Shown here piece by piece: positions 26,720-36,255 of a stretch of DNA of 64,000 bases. Each line of letters opens with the position of its first letter. The first letter of the stretch is position 1. Location: contig NZ_CP032550.1 in NCBI RefSeq assembly GCF_009735645.1, forward strand, positions 2,480,001-2,544,000, given 5' to 3'. The notes below the pieces were generated by a model that searched no databases, was not told the DNA's origin, and was given only the letters and a program-made list of their open reading frames with translations. The stretch comes from Microbacterium oryzae (GTDB lineage: Bacteria > Actinomycetota > Actinomycetes > Actinomycetales > Microbacteriaceae). The translations under genes were made by a program, and so were the position numbers.

Positions 26720-27538
26720 GTGACGCGCTTCGCGGCCGACGCCGTGGCCTCCGGGCTGGACGGGGCCATCGTCATCCCGCACGGGATGATCGTGTGGAGC
26801 GCGGTCGCGCTCGGCCTCTTCGCGCTCGCGCTGGCCTGGCCGGTGCCCGTCGTCCTGTCGCGGGCGGCGTGGCCGATGCGCGCCCCCGTCATCGCGCTGC
26901 TGCTGTGGCAGGCGATCGGCCTCGCGGGCGGCCTGTCGATGATCGGCGCCCTCGCCCTCGCCGGCTACGCCGCCGCCCCGGGCCGCCATCTGCTCGCGCT
27001 CGCTCCCGCGGCGGCCTTCGCGCTGTACCTGCTCGTCCACCTCGCGGTGACGATCGTGCAGGTGGTGCGCCAGCGCCGACGGCACCTGTCGCTGCTGGAT
27101 CTGCTGTCGTCGCCGCATCCCACGCGCGCCCGCACGCGGGTGCTCGACGACGCGGTGCCGGTGGCGTACTGCCTGCCCCGCGGCGCCGGGTCGGTGACCG
27201 TGCTGTCGCAGGGGCTCCTCGACCGCCTGGACGCCGACGAGCTCGTGGCGGTCATCGCACATGAGCGCGCGCACGTCGAGCAGCGGCACGATCTGCTGCT
27301 GCTGGCCTTCCGCGCTTGGCGTGCGGCGCTGCCGTGGTTCCCGATCGCGGCGCGCGCAGAGGCGGAGGTCGCCGCGCTCGTGGAGATGCTCGCCGACGAC
27401 CACGCGCGACGCGAGGTGCGCGACGAGGTCCTGGCCCGGGCCATCCTGCATGTCGGTGCGCCGGGGGTCGCCGGCGCCGAGGTCGTCGTGTCGGGCTCAA
27501 CGCGCGTGAGCGACCGCTTCCGCCGTCTCGCCGCGTAG
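26720..27538 (+). CDS. M56 family (BlaR1-like) membrane metallopeptidase
   Basis: 272 residues with three to four membrane helices in the first 115 and a zinc site HERAH at 181-185 (VIAHERAHVEQRHD), followed by EMLADDHARR, which supplies the third ligand. There is no C-terminal penicillin-binding sensor domain, so the signal is not a beta-lactam bound in the BlaR1 manner. It probably inactivates the repressor encoded ten bases upstream. The GTG at 26720 has no good site; an ATG at 26786 (MIVWSAVALG) is an alternative start. Confidence 0.9.
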   Translation: MTRFAADAVASGLDGAIVIPHGMIVWSAVALGLFALALAWPVPVVLSRAAWPMRAPVIALLLWQAIGLAGGLSMIGALALAGYAAAPGRHLLALAPAAAFALYLLVHLAVTIVQVVRQRRRHLSLLDLLSSPHPTRARTRVLDDAVPVAYCLPRGAGSVTVLSQGLLDRLDADELVAVIAHERAHVEQRHDLLLLAFRAWRAALPWFPIAARAEAEVAALVEMLADDHARREVRDEVLARAILHVGAPGVAGAEVVVSGSTRVSDRFRRLAA

Positions 27539-27548
27539 GGGGCGGCCC

Positions 27549-28535
27549 TCAGGCGGAGTCGCGGACGATCACGCGCGGCCGCACCGGCGGGAGGATCGGC
27601 TGCTCGCCGGCGAGGATCGCGTCGATCTGCTCGGGCCCGATCTGCGGGTGGCCGCCGTCGCTCTGCGAGACCGTCGTGAGCTGCGGATGGGTGCGGCGGG
27701 CGAGCGGCAGGTCGTCGATGCCGATGATGGCGAGCTCGTCCGGCACCGCGATGCCCGCGCGGCGGGCGGCGCCGAGCACGCCCACGGCCACCTCGTCGTT
27801 GTACGCTGCGACGCCGGTGGCTCCCGCGGCACGCAGCCGCGCGAGCTCGGCGGCCAGCGGCTCCTGCTCCGCGAGCGGGATGGCCGTGAGCGCGATCCCG
27901 CGCGCGGTCGCCTCCGCGCGGGCGGCGGCCAGCCGCAGCTCGGAGAGCGCTGCGAGCTCCGGCTCGGGCGGCGCGACGTAGACGAGCGACCGATGCCCGT
28001 GCTCGGCGAGATGCGCGACCTGCAGCGTGGCCATCACGCCGATGTGGTCCTGTGACGACGCCGTCACGACGCGCGCGACGCCCAGGCCCTCGAGTCGGGT
28101 GACGAGCGCGGGATCGAGATCTCCGAGCGCCAGCACGACCTCGGGTCGCAGCCGGTCGGCCAGCGCGACGAGCACCTCGCCGCCGGCGTCGGCGCCGGTG
28201 TACTGATTCACCACCGGCACGTAGCCCCGCTCGACGAGCGCTCGAGACAGCGCGCGGGTGGCGTTCGCGACGAGCTCGCCGTGCGGGATGGTGCTGGTGT
28301 CGATCACGACGATGCCCGTGCTCCCCGATGCGAGGGCGCGCGCATGGACGCTGGGCACATACCCGAGGTCGGCGGCCGCCTGCAGCACGCGACGCCGTGT
28401 CGTCTCCGGGATCGTCTGCCCCGGGGTGTCGTTGAGCACGTAGCTCACGGTGGCGCGGGAGACGCCGCTTGCGGCGGCGACGTCGGCGGCGGTCACGCGG
28501 GCGCTGCGCGTGCCGCGCGGGGAGGGAGGGGCCAT
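27549..28535 (-). CDS. LacI family transcriptional regulator
   Basis: 328 residues. The helix-turn-helix and hinge are VTAADVAAASGVSRATVSYVL and RRVLQAAADLGYVPSVHARAL, followed by a periplasmic-binding-like sugar domain. The start at 28535 has AAGGA five bases upstream. It is divergent from the GH3 gene and most likely represses it until a glycoside or its product binds. Confidence 0.93.
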   Translation of the reverse strand: MAPPSPRGTRSARVTAADVAAASGVSRATVSYVLNDTPGQTIPETTRRRVLQAAADLGYVPSVHARALASGSTGIVVIDTSTIPHGELVANATRALSRALVERGYVPVVNQYTGADAGGEVLVALADRLRPEVVLALGDLDPALVTRLEGLGVARVVTASSQDHIGVMATLQVAHLAEHGHRSLVYVAPPEPELAALSELRLAAARAEATARGIALTAIPLAEQEPLAAELARLRAAGATGVAAYNDEVAVGVLGAARRAGIAVPDELAIIGIDDLPLARRTHPQLTTVSQSDGGHPQIGPEQIDAILAGEQPILPPVRPRVIVRDSA

Positions 28536-28581
28536 GCGCTTCCTTGCGTTCGGAAAGGGCTCGGGGTACATTCAACCCCAT

Positions 28582-28597
28582 ACTGAAGCGCGTAAGT
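28582..28597. promoter_or_regulatory. Candidate LacI operator upstream of the GH3 gene
   Basis: ACTGAAGCGCGTAAGT is an imperfect palindrome centred on GCGC (12 of 16 positions symmetrical), in the 106-bp divergent gap. The central CG pair and the length fit LacI-family operators. Confidence 0.4.
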
Positions 28598-28641
28598 GAT
28601 CTCGGCGACGAGGTCCGGCACGGACCGAGAAAGGCCTCCCC

Positions 28642-30867
28642 ATGCACCCAGCCGTCTCCCGCCTCTCCCTCGACGAGAAGATCTCCCTGCTCACGGGCGA
28701 CACCTTCTGGTCCACCCGGGGCATCGAGCACGCCGAGATCGAGGGTGCGACCCTGACCGACGGCCCGCACGGCGTCCGCCTGCAGTCCGGCGCCGCGGAC
28801 CACCTCGGCATCAACGACAGCCACCCCGCCACCGCGTTCCCGACGGCGGCCGCGACCGGCTCGACGTGGGACCCGGAGCTCCTCGCCGAGATGGGCGAGG
28901 CCCTCGGCCGCGAGAGCCGTGCGCTCGACGTCGACGTGCTCCTCGGCCCGGGCGTCAACATCAAGCGCTCGCCCCTGTGCGGCCGCAACTTCGAGTACTT
29001 CTCCGAGGACCCGCTGCTGGCCGGCGCGCTCGGCTCGGCCTGGGTGCGCGGCATCCAGCAGCAGGGCGTGGGCGCCTCCCTCAAGCACTTCGCCGCGAAC
29101 AACCAGGAGTTCGAGCGCATGCGCATCAGCGCCGAGGTCGACGAGCGCACGCTCCGCGAGATCTACCTCCCCGCATTCGAGCGCACCGTGAAGGAGGCGC
29201 AGCCCGCCACCGTCATGTGCTCGTACAACCGCGTCAACGGCGTCTACGCGTCGGAGAACCGCTGGCTCCTCACCGACGTCCTGCGCGACGAGTGGGGCTA
29301 CCAGGGCTACGTCGTCTCCGACTGGGGCGCCGTCAACAACCCGCCGGCAGCCGTCGCCGCCGGCCTCGACCTCACGATGCCCGCCGCGGGCGCGCGCCAC
29401 GCCGCGGACGTCCGCGCCGCCCTCGAGGCGGGCGAGGTCGACGAGGCCGCCATCGACATCGCCGTCTCGCGCATCCTCACCGCGCACGACCGCCTCCGCG
29501 CCGACCGCGGCGCGACGGAGGACGTCGACTTCGAGGCGCACCACGCCCTCGCGCGTCGCATCGCGGCCGAGAGCACCGTGCTCCTCGCCAACGAGGGCGC
29601 GATCCTCCCGCTCTCGGCCGAGCAGGGCGGCGCGATCGCCGTCATCGGCGAGTTCGCGCGCACGCCGCGCTACCAGGGCGCCGGCAGCTCGCACATCAAC
29701 CCCACCCGCCTCGACACCGCGCTCGAGGCCATCCGCGAGGCGACCAGCCGCGACGTCGCATTCGCCGCCGGCTTCCGCCTCGACGGTCAGGCCGACGCCG
29801 CGCTCGTCGACGAGGCCGTCGCCGCCGCCCGCGGCGCCGAGACCGTCGTGCTCTTCCTCGGGCTGCCCGACGCGGAGGAGTCGGAGGGCTTCGACCGCAC
29901 CCACCTCGACCTGCCCGCCGTGCAGCGCGGGCTGCTCGACGCGGTCGTCGCGGCGAACGCGAACGTCGTCGTCGTGCTGTCGAACGGCTCCGTCGTCTCG
30001 CTCGACGGCATCGCCGGCCACGTCCCGGCCATCCTCGAAGCCTGGCTGGGCGGTCAGGCCTCCGGCTCTGCCGCCGCGGACGTGCTGTTCGGGATCGCCG
30101 AGCCCGGCGGGCGCCTGGCCGAGACCATCCCGCTGCGCCTCGCCGACAACCCCGCGCACGTCAACTTCCCCGGCACGCCGAAGAAGGTCGTCTACGGCGA
30201 GCGCATCTACGTCGGCTACCGCTGGTACGACATGACCGAGCGCGACGTGGCCTTCCCGTTCGGCTTCGGCCTCGGCTACACGACCTTCACGCTGTCGGAT
30301 GTCGCGGTGTCGGCTCCCGAGTCCGGCCGCGCGCATGCCGTCGTCGAGGCGACCGTGACGAACACGGGCTCGCGTGCGGGCGCGGAGGTCGTGCAGGTCT
30401 ACGTGGGCGACCCGGAGGCCTCCGTCGACCGTCCGGTGCGCGAGCTGAAGGCGTTCCAGAAGGTGCGGCTCGCCGCCGGCGAGTCGACCCGCGTGCGCCT
30501 CGAGCTCGACGACCGCGCGTTCGCGTTCTGGGGCGAGAGCGGCTGGACCGTCGAGCCCGGCGCGTTCGTCGTCGAGGTCGGCACGTCCTCGCGCGACATC
30601 GTCGCGGCCGAGACGATCGAGCTCGACGTGCCGGCTCCGGTCTTCTCGCTCGACATCGAATCGACCGTGGGCGACTGGCAGCGCCACCCGCAGGGAGCGG
30701 GCGTGCTCTCGCAGGCGCTCGCCCAGCAGGGCGCCCAGGTCGCGGCGATCATCTCCGACGAGGAGATGGTACGGATGCTGGAGTCGATGCCGCTGCGCAC
30801 GCTGCTCGGCTTCGGCGGCGAGGTCGACGGCACGGAGGTCGTCCACCAGCTCCTCGCGGAGGTCTGA
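28642..30867 (+). CDS. GH3 beta-glucosidase-like glycoside hydrolase
   Basis: 741 residues without a signal peptide, so intracellular. N-terminal TIM barrel with substrate-binding KHFAANNQEFERM and the nucleophile Asp227 (YVVSDWGAV), then the alpha/beta sandwich and a C-terminal fibronectin type III-like domain (about 570-640). This is the three-domain arrangement of beta-glucosidases and related enzymes. Acts on short glycosides or aryl-glucosides taken up by the cell. AGAAAGGCCTCCCC precedes the ATG. Confidence 0.94.
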   Translation: MHPAVSRLSLDEKISLLTGDTFWSTRGIEHAEIEGATLTDGPHGVRLQSGAADHLGINDSHPATAFPTAAATGSTWDPELLAEMGEALGRESRALDVDVLLGPGVNIKRSPLCGRNFEYFSEDPLLAGALGSAWVRGIQQQGVGASLKHFAANNQEFERMRISAEVDERTLREIYLPAFERTVKEAQPATVMCSYNRVNGVYASENRWLLTDVLRDEWGYQGYVVSDWGAVNNPPAAVAAGLDLTMPAAGARHAADVRAALEAGEVDEAAIDIAVSRILTAHDRLRADRGATEDVDFEAHHALARRIAAESTVLLANEGAILPLSAEQGGAIAVIGEFARTPRYQGAGSSHINPTRLDTALEAIREATSRDVAFAAGFRLDGQADAALVDEAVAAARGAETVVLFLGLPDAEESEGFDRTHLDLPAVQRGLLDAVVAANANVVVVLSNGSVVSLDGIAGHVPAILEAWLGGQASGSAAADVLFGIAEPGGRLAETIPLRLADNPAHVNFPGTPKKVVYGERIYVGYRWYDMTERDVAFPFGFGLGYTTFTLSDVAVSAPESGRAHAVVEATVTNTGSRAGAEVVQVYVGDPEASVDRPVRELKAFQKVRLAAGESTRVRLELDDRAFAFWGESGWTVEPGAFVVEVGTSSRDIVAAETIELDVPAPVFSLDIESTVGDWQRHPQGAGVLSQALAQQGAQVAAIISDEEMVRMLESMPLRTLLGFGGEVDGTEVVHQLLAEV

Positions 30868-30874
30868 CCCGCAC

Positions 30875-30915
30875 CGAGAGGGCCCGCGCGTCGCGATGAC
30901 GCGCGGGCCCTCTCG
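30875..30915. terminator. Bidirectional terminator between GH3 and ROK genes
   Basis: 18-bp perfect stem (30875-30892 with 30898-30915) with a five-base loop between convergent genes. Confidence 0.85.
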
Positions 30916-30963
30916 CGTCTGCGCGGGGTCGCGCGGAGAGGCGCGCGCGGGGCGTGAGCGGTG

Positions 30964-32154
30964 TCAGACCGCCACGCGGCCGAAGCTCGCGGCGAGGCCC
31001 GCGGGGGAGAGCGCGTGCTCCACCGCGAGCATGCTCGCGCCGACGACGGCCGCCCGATCGGCGGCAGCCGACTGCACGATCGACAGGTGCTCCGTCGCCA
31101 GCGGCGTCGAGCGCGTGTAGACGATCTCGCGCACCCCGGCGATGAGGTGCTCGCCCACGCGCGCCATCGATCCGCCGATGGCGATGACCGACGGGTTGAT
31201 GAGGCTGACCGACGCCGTGAGGATCTCGCCGATGTCGCGCCCAGCCTGGCGGACGGCCTGGATCGCCTGGAGGTTGCCGTGCTTGACGAGCTCCACGACG
31301 TCGCCTCCGCTGCGCGCGGCCACGCCCTGCTCGCTGAGTGCGCGCGCGAGCGCGGGCCCGGACGCGAGCGCCTCGAGGCACCCGGTGTTGCCGCACTGGC
31401 AGGGGATGTCGACCCCGCGGGCCACGCGGACGTGGCCGATGTCTCCCGCGATGCCCTGCGCGCCGCGCTGCAGGCGACCGCCGGAGATGATGCCGGCGCC
31501 GATGCCCGTGGCGACCTTCACGAACATGAAGTGGTCGGCGCCCGGCCACGACGTGGCGCGCTCGCCGAGCGCGGAGATGTTCACGTCGTTGTCGACCAGC
31601 ACCGGCACGGGCATGGGGAGGTGCGAGCGCACCCATCCGGGCACGTCGAACCGGTCCCAGCCGGGCATGATCGGCGGGTTCACCGGCTGGCCCGTGAAGA
31701 ACTCCACCGGTCCGGGCAGGCCGATGCCGATGGCCGCGACGTCGGCCTCGCCGCGTCCCGTCTCCTCCAGCAGCCGGTGCGCGCTCTCGATCAGCCACGT
31801 CAGGACCGGCTCCGGGCCATCCGCGATGACGATGCGCTCGCTGTGCTCGGACAGCACGGCGCCGGTGAGGTCGGTGATCGCGACGGTCGCGTGCGAGGCG
31901 CCCAGGTCGGCCGCGACGACGACCTTGGCCGCCGGGTTCAGCGCGAACTGCGACGGCGGGCGGCCGCCCGTCGACACCGCGTCGGCCACGGGGGTGATGA
32001 GCCCCATCCTCATGAGCTCGTCCACGCGCGCGGCGACGGTCGATCGGGCCAGCCCCGTCGACTTCGCCAGCTCCGCGCGCGTGCGCGGCGTGCCGTCGCG
32101 CAGCAGCTGGAACAGCTGGCCGACATCGGCGCGGCCGGTGGAGGCCTCTCGCAT
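30964..32154 (-). CDS. ROK family transcriptional regulator
   Basis: 396 residues. An N-terminal winged helix-turn-helix (about 10-65; TRAELAKSTGLARSTVAARVDELMRMGL) is fused to a ROK sugar-kinase-like domain with the zinc motif CQCGNTGCLEA (about 245-255) and the HVRVARG region. The helix-turn-helix marks it as a NagC/XylR-type repressor rather than a kinase. It lies downstream of the sugar ABC permease on the same strand and is the likely regulator of the transporter and oxidoreductase genes. Confidence 0.93.
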   Translation of the reverse strand: MREASTGRADVGQLFQLLRDGTPRTRAELAKSTGLARSTVAARVDELMRMGLITPVADAVSTGGRPPSQFALNPAAKVVVAADLGASHATVAITDLTGAVLSEHSERIVIADGPEPVLTWLIESAHRLLEETGRGEADVAAIGIGLPGPVEFFTGQPVNPPIMPGWDRFDVPGWVRSHLPMPVPVLVDNDVNISALGERATSWPGADHFMFVKVATGIGAGIISGGRLQRGAQGIAGDIGHVRVARGVDIPCQCGNTGCLEALASGPALARALSEQGVAARSGGDVVELVKHGNLQAIQAVRQAGRDIGEILTASVSLINPSVIAIGGSMARVGEHLIAGVREIVYTRSTPLATEHLSIVQSAAADRAAVVGASMLAVEHALSPAGLAASFGRVAV

Positions 32155-32294
32155 GTCGCTTCCCTTCCCCGCGCCGCCGCAGCAGATCGCGGCCCCGACA
32201 CGGACACGTCATCCTACGTGCGCGTCCGCTCCCTCATCCTGCGACGACGGCTCGGTCGGCGCGTGCTCGCTCCGCCCAGCGCGTCGTCCACGGC

Positions 32295-33335
32295 TCAGCT
32301 CGAGCGCGTGTCCCGCGCGGCGAAGCGCTGCTGCAGGAGCACCGCGATGACGATGATGACGCCCTTCGCGACGGCCTGCACCGAGGAGGAGAGGTTGTTC
32401 TGCACGAAGACGTTCGACAGCGTGGCGAAGATCAGCACCCCGAACACGGTGCCGGTGATCGTGCCGCGGCCGCCGATGAGGAGGGTGCCGCCGACGACGA
32501 CGGCGGCGATGGCGTCGAGCTCCCACAGGGTGCCGTGCGTCGAGGTGCCTGCCGTGGTGCGCCCCAGGATCATGACGGCCGCGATGCCCGCGGTGAGCCC
32601 CGACAGGGCGTAGAGCCACATGGTGTGCCGCTTCACCTTGATGCCCGCGAGGCGCGCGGCCTCGCGGTTGCCGCCGATGGCGACGGTGCGGCGGCCGAAC
32701 GTGGTGCGGTTCAGGAGCAGCCAGCCGGCGACCGCGACCAGGGCGAAGATCCAGATGAGGATGTCCACGCCCAGGATGTCGACGTTGAGCGCGCGCACGA
32801 AGTCGCGGTCGGAGATGACGAGGGTGCGGTTGTCGGCGAGGATCTCGGCCACCCCGCGGGCGCCGACGAGCATCGCGAGCGTGGCCATGAACGCCGCGAC
32901 CCGGCCGTAGGCGACCACGACGCCGTTGATGAGCCCCGCTCCGAGGCCGATGAGGAGGGCGATGAGGATCATCAGGGTCCAGTGGATGGAGTCGGCGAGG
33001 TCCTGCACGACCGCCAGCGACGCCGCCACCGAGGCGAGGGCGGTCACCGCGCCGACCGACAGGTCGATGCCGCCGGAGATGATCACGAAGGTCATGCCGA
33101 TGCTGATCACGCCGATGATCGACGCCTGACGCAGGATGACGAGCGCGTTGTCGAACGTGGTGAACGTGCCGGGCGCGGTCACGGCGCCGACGATGACGAT
33201 GATGAGCAGCGCCACCACGAGGCCGAGGTTGCGCCCGGCGGAGCTCGAGAAGAACCGGCGCAGGGGCGATGCGGGCGCGGTGGTCGCGGTGGCCGTGGTG
33301 GGGTCGGCGAGATCGGGGGACGTCTGCGCGCTCAT
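32295..33335 (-). CDS. Sugar ABC transporter permease (RbsC/CUT2 family)
   Basis: 346 residues with eight to ten membrane segments; the BPD_transp_2 signature (IIGVISIGMTFVIISGGIDLSVGA) is clear. Its start overlaps the stop of the ATPase gene by four bases. CUT2 transporters import pentoses, hexoses, inositols or autoinducer-2 across the membrane. Confidence 0.94.
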   Translation of the reverse strand: MSAQTSPDLADPTTATATTAPASPLRRFFSSSAGRNLGLVVALLIIVIVGAVTAPGTFTTFDNALVILRQASIIGVISIGMTFVIISGGIDLSVGAVTALASVAASLAVVQDLADSIHWTLMILIALLIGLGAGLINGVVVAYGRVAAFMATLAMLVGARGVAEILADNRTLVISDRDFVRALNVDILGVDILIWIFALVAVAGWLLLNRTTFGRRTVAIGGNREAARLAGIKVKRHTMWLYALSGLTAGIAAVMILGRTTAGTSTHGTLWELDAIAAVVVGGTLLIGGRGTITGTVFGVLIFATLSNVFVQNNLSSSVQAVAKGVIIVIAVLLQQRFAARDTRSS

Positions 33336-34852
33336 GCCGCAGCTCCTTTCATGACGAGATCGAGCACGCCGTGCTCGTCGATCTCCGAGGCGGGAAGAGT
33401 GGCGAGGACGCGCCCGTCGCCGACGACGAGCACGGTGTCCGCGAGTCCGAGCACTTCCTCGATCTCGCTGGAGATGACGACGACGGCGTTGCCGGCCGCC
33501 GCGAGGCGTCGGATGAGTCCGTAGATCTCCGCGCGAGCGCCCACGTCCACGCCGCGCGTGGGCTCGTCGAGCAGCAGCACACGGCTGCCGTGGACGAGCC
33601 AGCGCGCGAGCAGGATCTTCTGCTGGTTGCCGCCCGACAGCGTCGCGGCGGGCCGGTCGGGGTCGGCCGGGCGCAGCTCCAGCGCATCGATCTGCTCGCG
33701 CGCGACGCGCCGCTCGGCGCGTTCATCGAGGAAGCCGCCCTTCGCGTGCCGCCCGAACGACGACAGGGTCACGTTGCGGAAGATCGGCTCGCCCAGCACG
33801 AGTCCCTGCGACTTCCGCTCCTCGGGGCTGAGTCCCATGCCGGCGGACACCGCGGCGGCGACGGAGCCGCGCGGCAGCGTCTTCCCCGCGACCCGCACGG
33901 TGCCCGAGGTCGAGCGGCGAGCCCCGTACACGGTCTCGACGATCTCGGAGCGCCCGGAGCCGACGAGCCCCGCGAGCCCGACGACCTCTCCGGCGCGCAC
34001 CGAGAACGACACGTCCTCGAAGACGCCGTCGAGAGCGAGATCGTCCACCTCGAGCAGCACCGGGGCGTCCGCCGGCAGCGGGATGGCCGGAGGGAAGACG
34101 TTCTCGACGGTCCTGCCGGTCATGTGGCGGATGAGGACATCGGTGGGGGTGTCCGCGACGGCGAGATTGCTCGCCATGCTGCGGCCGTCCTTCAGCACCG
34201 TGATGCGGTCGCCGATCGTGCGGATCTCCTCGAGGCGATGCGTGATGTAGATCACGGCGATCCCCTGCGCGGTGAGCTCGTGGACGACGTGGAAGAGCTT
34301 CCGCACCTCCTCGGCGTCGAGCACGGCGGAGGGCTCGTCCATCACGATGAGCTTGATGTCGTGCGACAGGGCGCGCGCCATGCTCACGATCTGCTTCTCC
34401 GCGGCGCTCAGCGAGCCGACCTCGGTGTGCGGGGAGAGGGAGCCGTGCCCGAGCCGCTCGAGGAGCCGGCGCGTCTCGCGCGCGGACTCCGCGCGTCGGG
34501 TGAAGCCGCCGCGGTCCAGCTCGTGGCCGAGGAAGATGTTCTCCGCGATGGTGAGGCCGTCGACGACGTCGAGCTCCTGGTACATCGTGGCGATGCCGAG
34601 CTCGATGGCCTTCTGCGGGTGCGTGATGTCGACGGTCTCGCCCTGCCAGACGATCTCGCCGGAATCGGGCTGGTGGACGCCCGCGAGCGTCTTGATGAGG
34701 GTGGACTTGCCCGCGCCGTTCTGACCGAGCAGGCAGTGCACCTCGCCGGGGCGGACATCGAGATCGACGCCGCGCAGCGCCTTCACGCCCGCGAAGCTCT
34801 TCTTCACCTGGCGCATGGACAGTAATGTCGATCGGTGGTCATCTTTGATCAC
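33332..34852 (-). CDS. Sugar ABC transporter ATP-binding protein (RbsA/CUT2 family)
   Basis: 506 residues with two nucleotide-binding domains: the first has Walker A GQNGAGKST, signature LSAAEKQ and IVMDEP; the second has a degenerate Walker A (GLVGSGRSE), signature LSGGNQQK and LLLDEPTRGVDVG, the normal RbsA asymmetry. The GTG at 34852 fits the approximately 500-residue family length and lies six bases after a TATGTT -10 element, so the mRNA is probably leaderless; an upstream frame of 43 codons is rejected. Confidence 0.93.
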   Translation of the reverse strand: MIKDDHRSTLLSMRQVKKSFAGVKALRGVDLDVRPGEVHCLLGQNGAGKSTLIKTLAGVHQPDSGEIVWQGETVDITHPQKAIELGIATMYQELDVVDGLTIAENIFLGHELDRGGFTRRAESARETRRLLERLGHGSLSPHTEVGSLSAAEKQIVSMARALSHDIKLIVMDEPSAVLDAEEVRKLFHVVHELTAQGIAVIYITHRLEEIRTIGDRITVLKDGRSMASNLAVADTPTDVLIRHMTGRTVENVFPPAIPLPADAPVLLEVDDLALDGVFEDVSFSVRAGEVVGLAGLVGSGRSEIVETVYGARRSTSGTVRVAGKTLPRGSVAAAVSAGMGLSPEERKSQGLVLGEPIFRNVTLSSFGRHAKGGFLDERAERRVAREQIDALELRPADPDRPAATLSGGNQQKILLARWLVHGSRVLLLDEPTRGVDVGARAEIYGLIRRLAAAGNAVVVISSEIEEVLGLADTVLVVGDGRVLATLPASEIDEHGVLDLVMKGAAA

Positions 34853-34858
34853 GCGATG

Positions 34859-34864
34859 AACATA
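34859..34864 (-). promoter_or_regulatory. -10 element of the leaderless ATPase-permease operon
   Basis: TATGTT on the minus strand, six bases before the GTG at 34852. Confidence 0.45.
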
Positions 34865-35126
34865 ACAGCTCGCCCATCCGCCGTACAGGGGCGAACGGGC
34901 CGCGGCGAAGCGCAGGATCGACGACCGCCGAAACCCTCTCTGACCGGGCCTCTCGCACACGGTCGCGCCGTCCGCGGGCACTTCTGACGACCGCGCGGCG
35001 AAAGCTGTACACGCCCTGCGCGGTTCTGTTAGCTTGACCTCGTCGATGTGGACACCTTCTCCGAGAGCGGATGCGCTGCGGCGCGGGGACGCATTGGCGC
35101 ATCTGCATCATGTTCAAGGAGGAGAC

Positions 35127-36185
35127 ATGCGGACAATGCGTAGACCCGGCGCTCGTTCCCTGGTGACGGGCACTGTCGCCCTCGTCGCCGTCGGACTGCT
35201 GGCCGGCTGCACCAGCGACGGCGAGGAGGCGACTCCCGAGGAGAACGTCGCCGAGCAGGGCACGTCCAGCGACGAGAACGCCGCCTCGGGCGACACCGTC
35301 GTAATCGGCTGGTCGGGACCCGAGGCCGACCACGGCTGGCTGGGCGCGATCAACTCCGGCGCGCTGGCCGCGGCGGAGAGCTTCGACGACGTCGAGCTGC
35401 GCCAGGCGGAGGGCACGAACGACGCCAGCCAGCAGATCGCCGCCGTCGAGCAGTTCATCAACGAGGACGTGGACGCCATCGTCCTGCTCCCCACCGACGG
35501 CGCCGCGCTGACCGAGGTCGCCCTGCAGGCGATGGAGGCGGGGATCCCGGTCATCAACGTCGACCGCGAGTTCTCCAGCACGTTCGCCTCGCGATCCACC
35601 ATCCTCGGCGACAACTACGGCATGGGGGTGAGCGCCGGCACGTACATCTGCGAGCAGCTGGATGGGCAGAGCGACGCGGTCGTCGGCGAGATCGCCGGCA
35701 TCGACTCGCTGCCGCTCACCCAGGACCGCTCGCAGGGCTTCGCGGATGCGCTCGAGGACTGCGGTCTCGAGGTCGGCCCCCGCGTGGCCGCCGACTTCAC
35801 CGTCGCGGGCGGCGAGTCCGCCGCGTCGCAGCTGCTGTCGGCGAATCCGGAGATCGACGCCATCTGGAACCACGACGACGACCAGGGCGTCGGCGTGCTG
35901 GCCGCCATCGAGGCCGCGGGGCGCGACGAGTTCTTCCTCGTCGGCGGCGCCGGCAGCGTCAACATGATGGACCGCATCGAGGCCGACGACAGCGTCATCA
36001 AGGCGACCGTCATCTACCCCTCGACGCAGGCCGCGGACGGCATCGCGCTCGCGCGCCTCGTCGCGCAGGAGAAGACGATGAGCGACCTCATCACCCCGAG
36101 CGTGCCGTACCGCATCGTGCTGGACGCGCCGGTCGTGACGAAGGACAACGTCGCCGACTACATCGATCTGGCGTTCGAGTCCTGA
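35127..36185 (+). CDS. Sugar ABC transporter substrate-binding lipoprotein
   Basis: 352 residues. The lipoprotein signal ends in LLAGC (Cys28); an acidic linker precedes the Peripla_BP_4 fold (about 55-352; IGWSGPEADHGWLGAI, AVEQFINEDVDAIVLLPTDG, IPVINVDREF, WNHDDDQGVGVLAAI). It captures the ligand for the divergent ATPase/permease pair. GGAGGAGAC precedes the ATG. The ligand is unknown; the neighbouring oxidoreductases suggest an inositol, sugar or glycoside. Confidence 0.93.
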   Translation: MRTMRRPGARSLVTGTVALVAVGLLAGCTSDGEEATPEENVAEQGTSSDENAASGDTVVIGWSGPEADHGWLGAINSGALAAAESFDDVELRQAEGTNDASQQIAAVEQFINEDVDAIVLLPTDGAALTEVALQAMEAGIPVINVDREFSSTFASRSTILGDNYGMGVSAGTYICEQLDGQSDAVVGEIAGIDSLPLTQDRSQGFADALEDCGLEVGPRVAADFTVAGGESAASQLLSANPEIDAIWNHDDDQGVGVLAAIEAAGRDEFFLVGGAGSVNMMDRIEADDSVIKATVIYPSTQAADGIALARLVAQEKTMSDLITPSVPYRIVLDAPVVTKDNVADYIDLAFES

Positions 36186-36190
36186 TCACG

Positions 36191-36220
36191 AGCGGGGGCG
36201 CCGGGTTCGGCGCCCCCGCT
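36191..36220 (+). terminator. Hairpin after the substrate-binding protein gene
   Basis: 12-bp perfect stem (36191-36202 with 36209-36220). It may act as a partial terminator, giving more binding protein than the downstream enzymes. Confidence 0.7.
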
Positions 36221-36255
36221 CGACCGGGCCTCGCGCCCGCATGAGGGAGTGAGAC

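Noticed and set aside
26965..30846. A 1293-residue open frame on the minus strand
   Set aside because: Antisense to the GH3 and M56 genes and out of frame with LacI; no recognisable motif.
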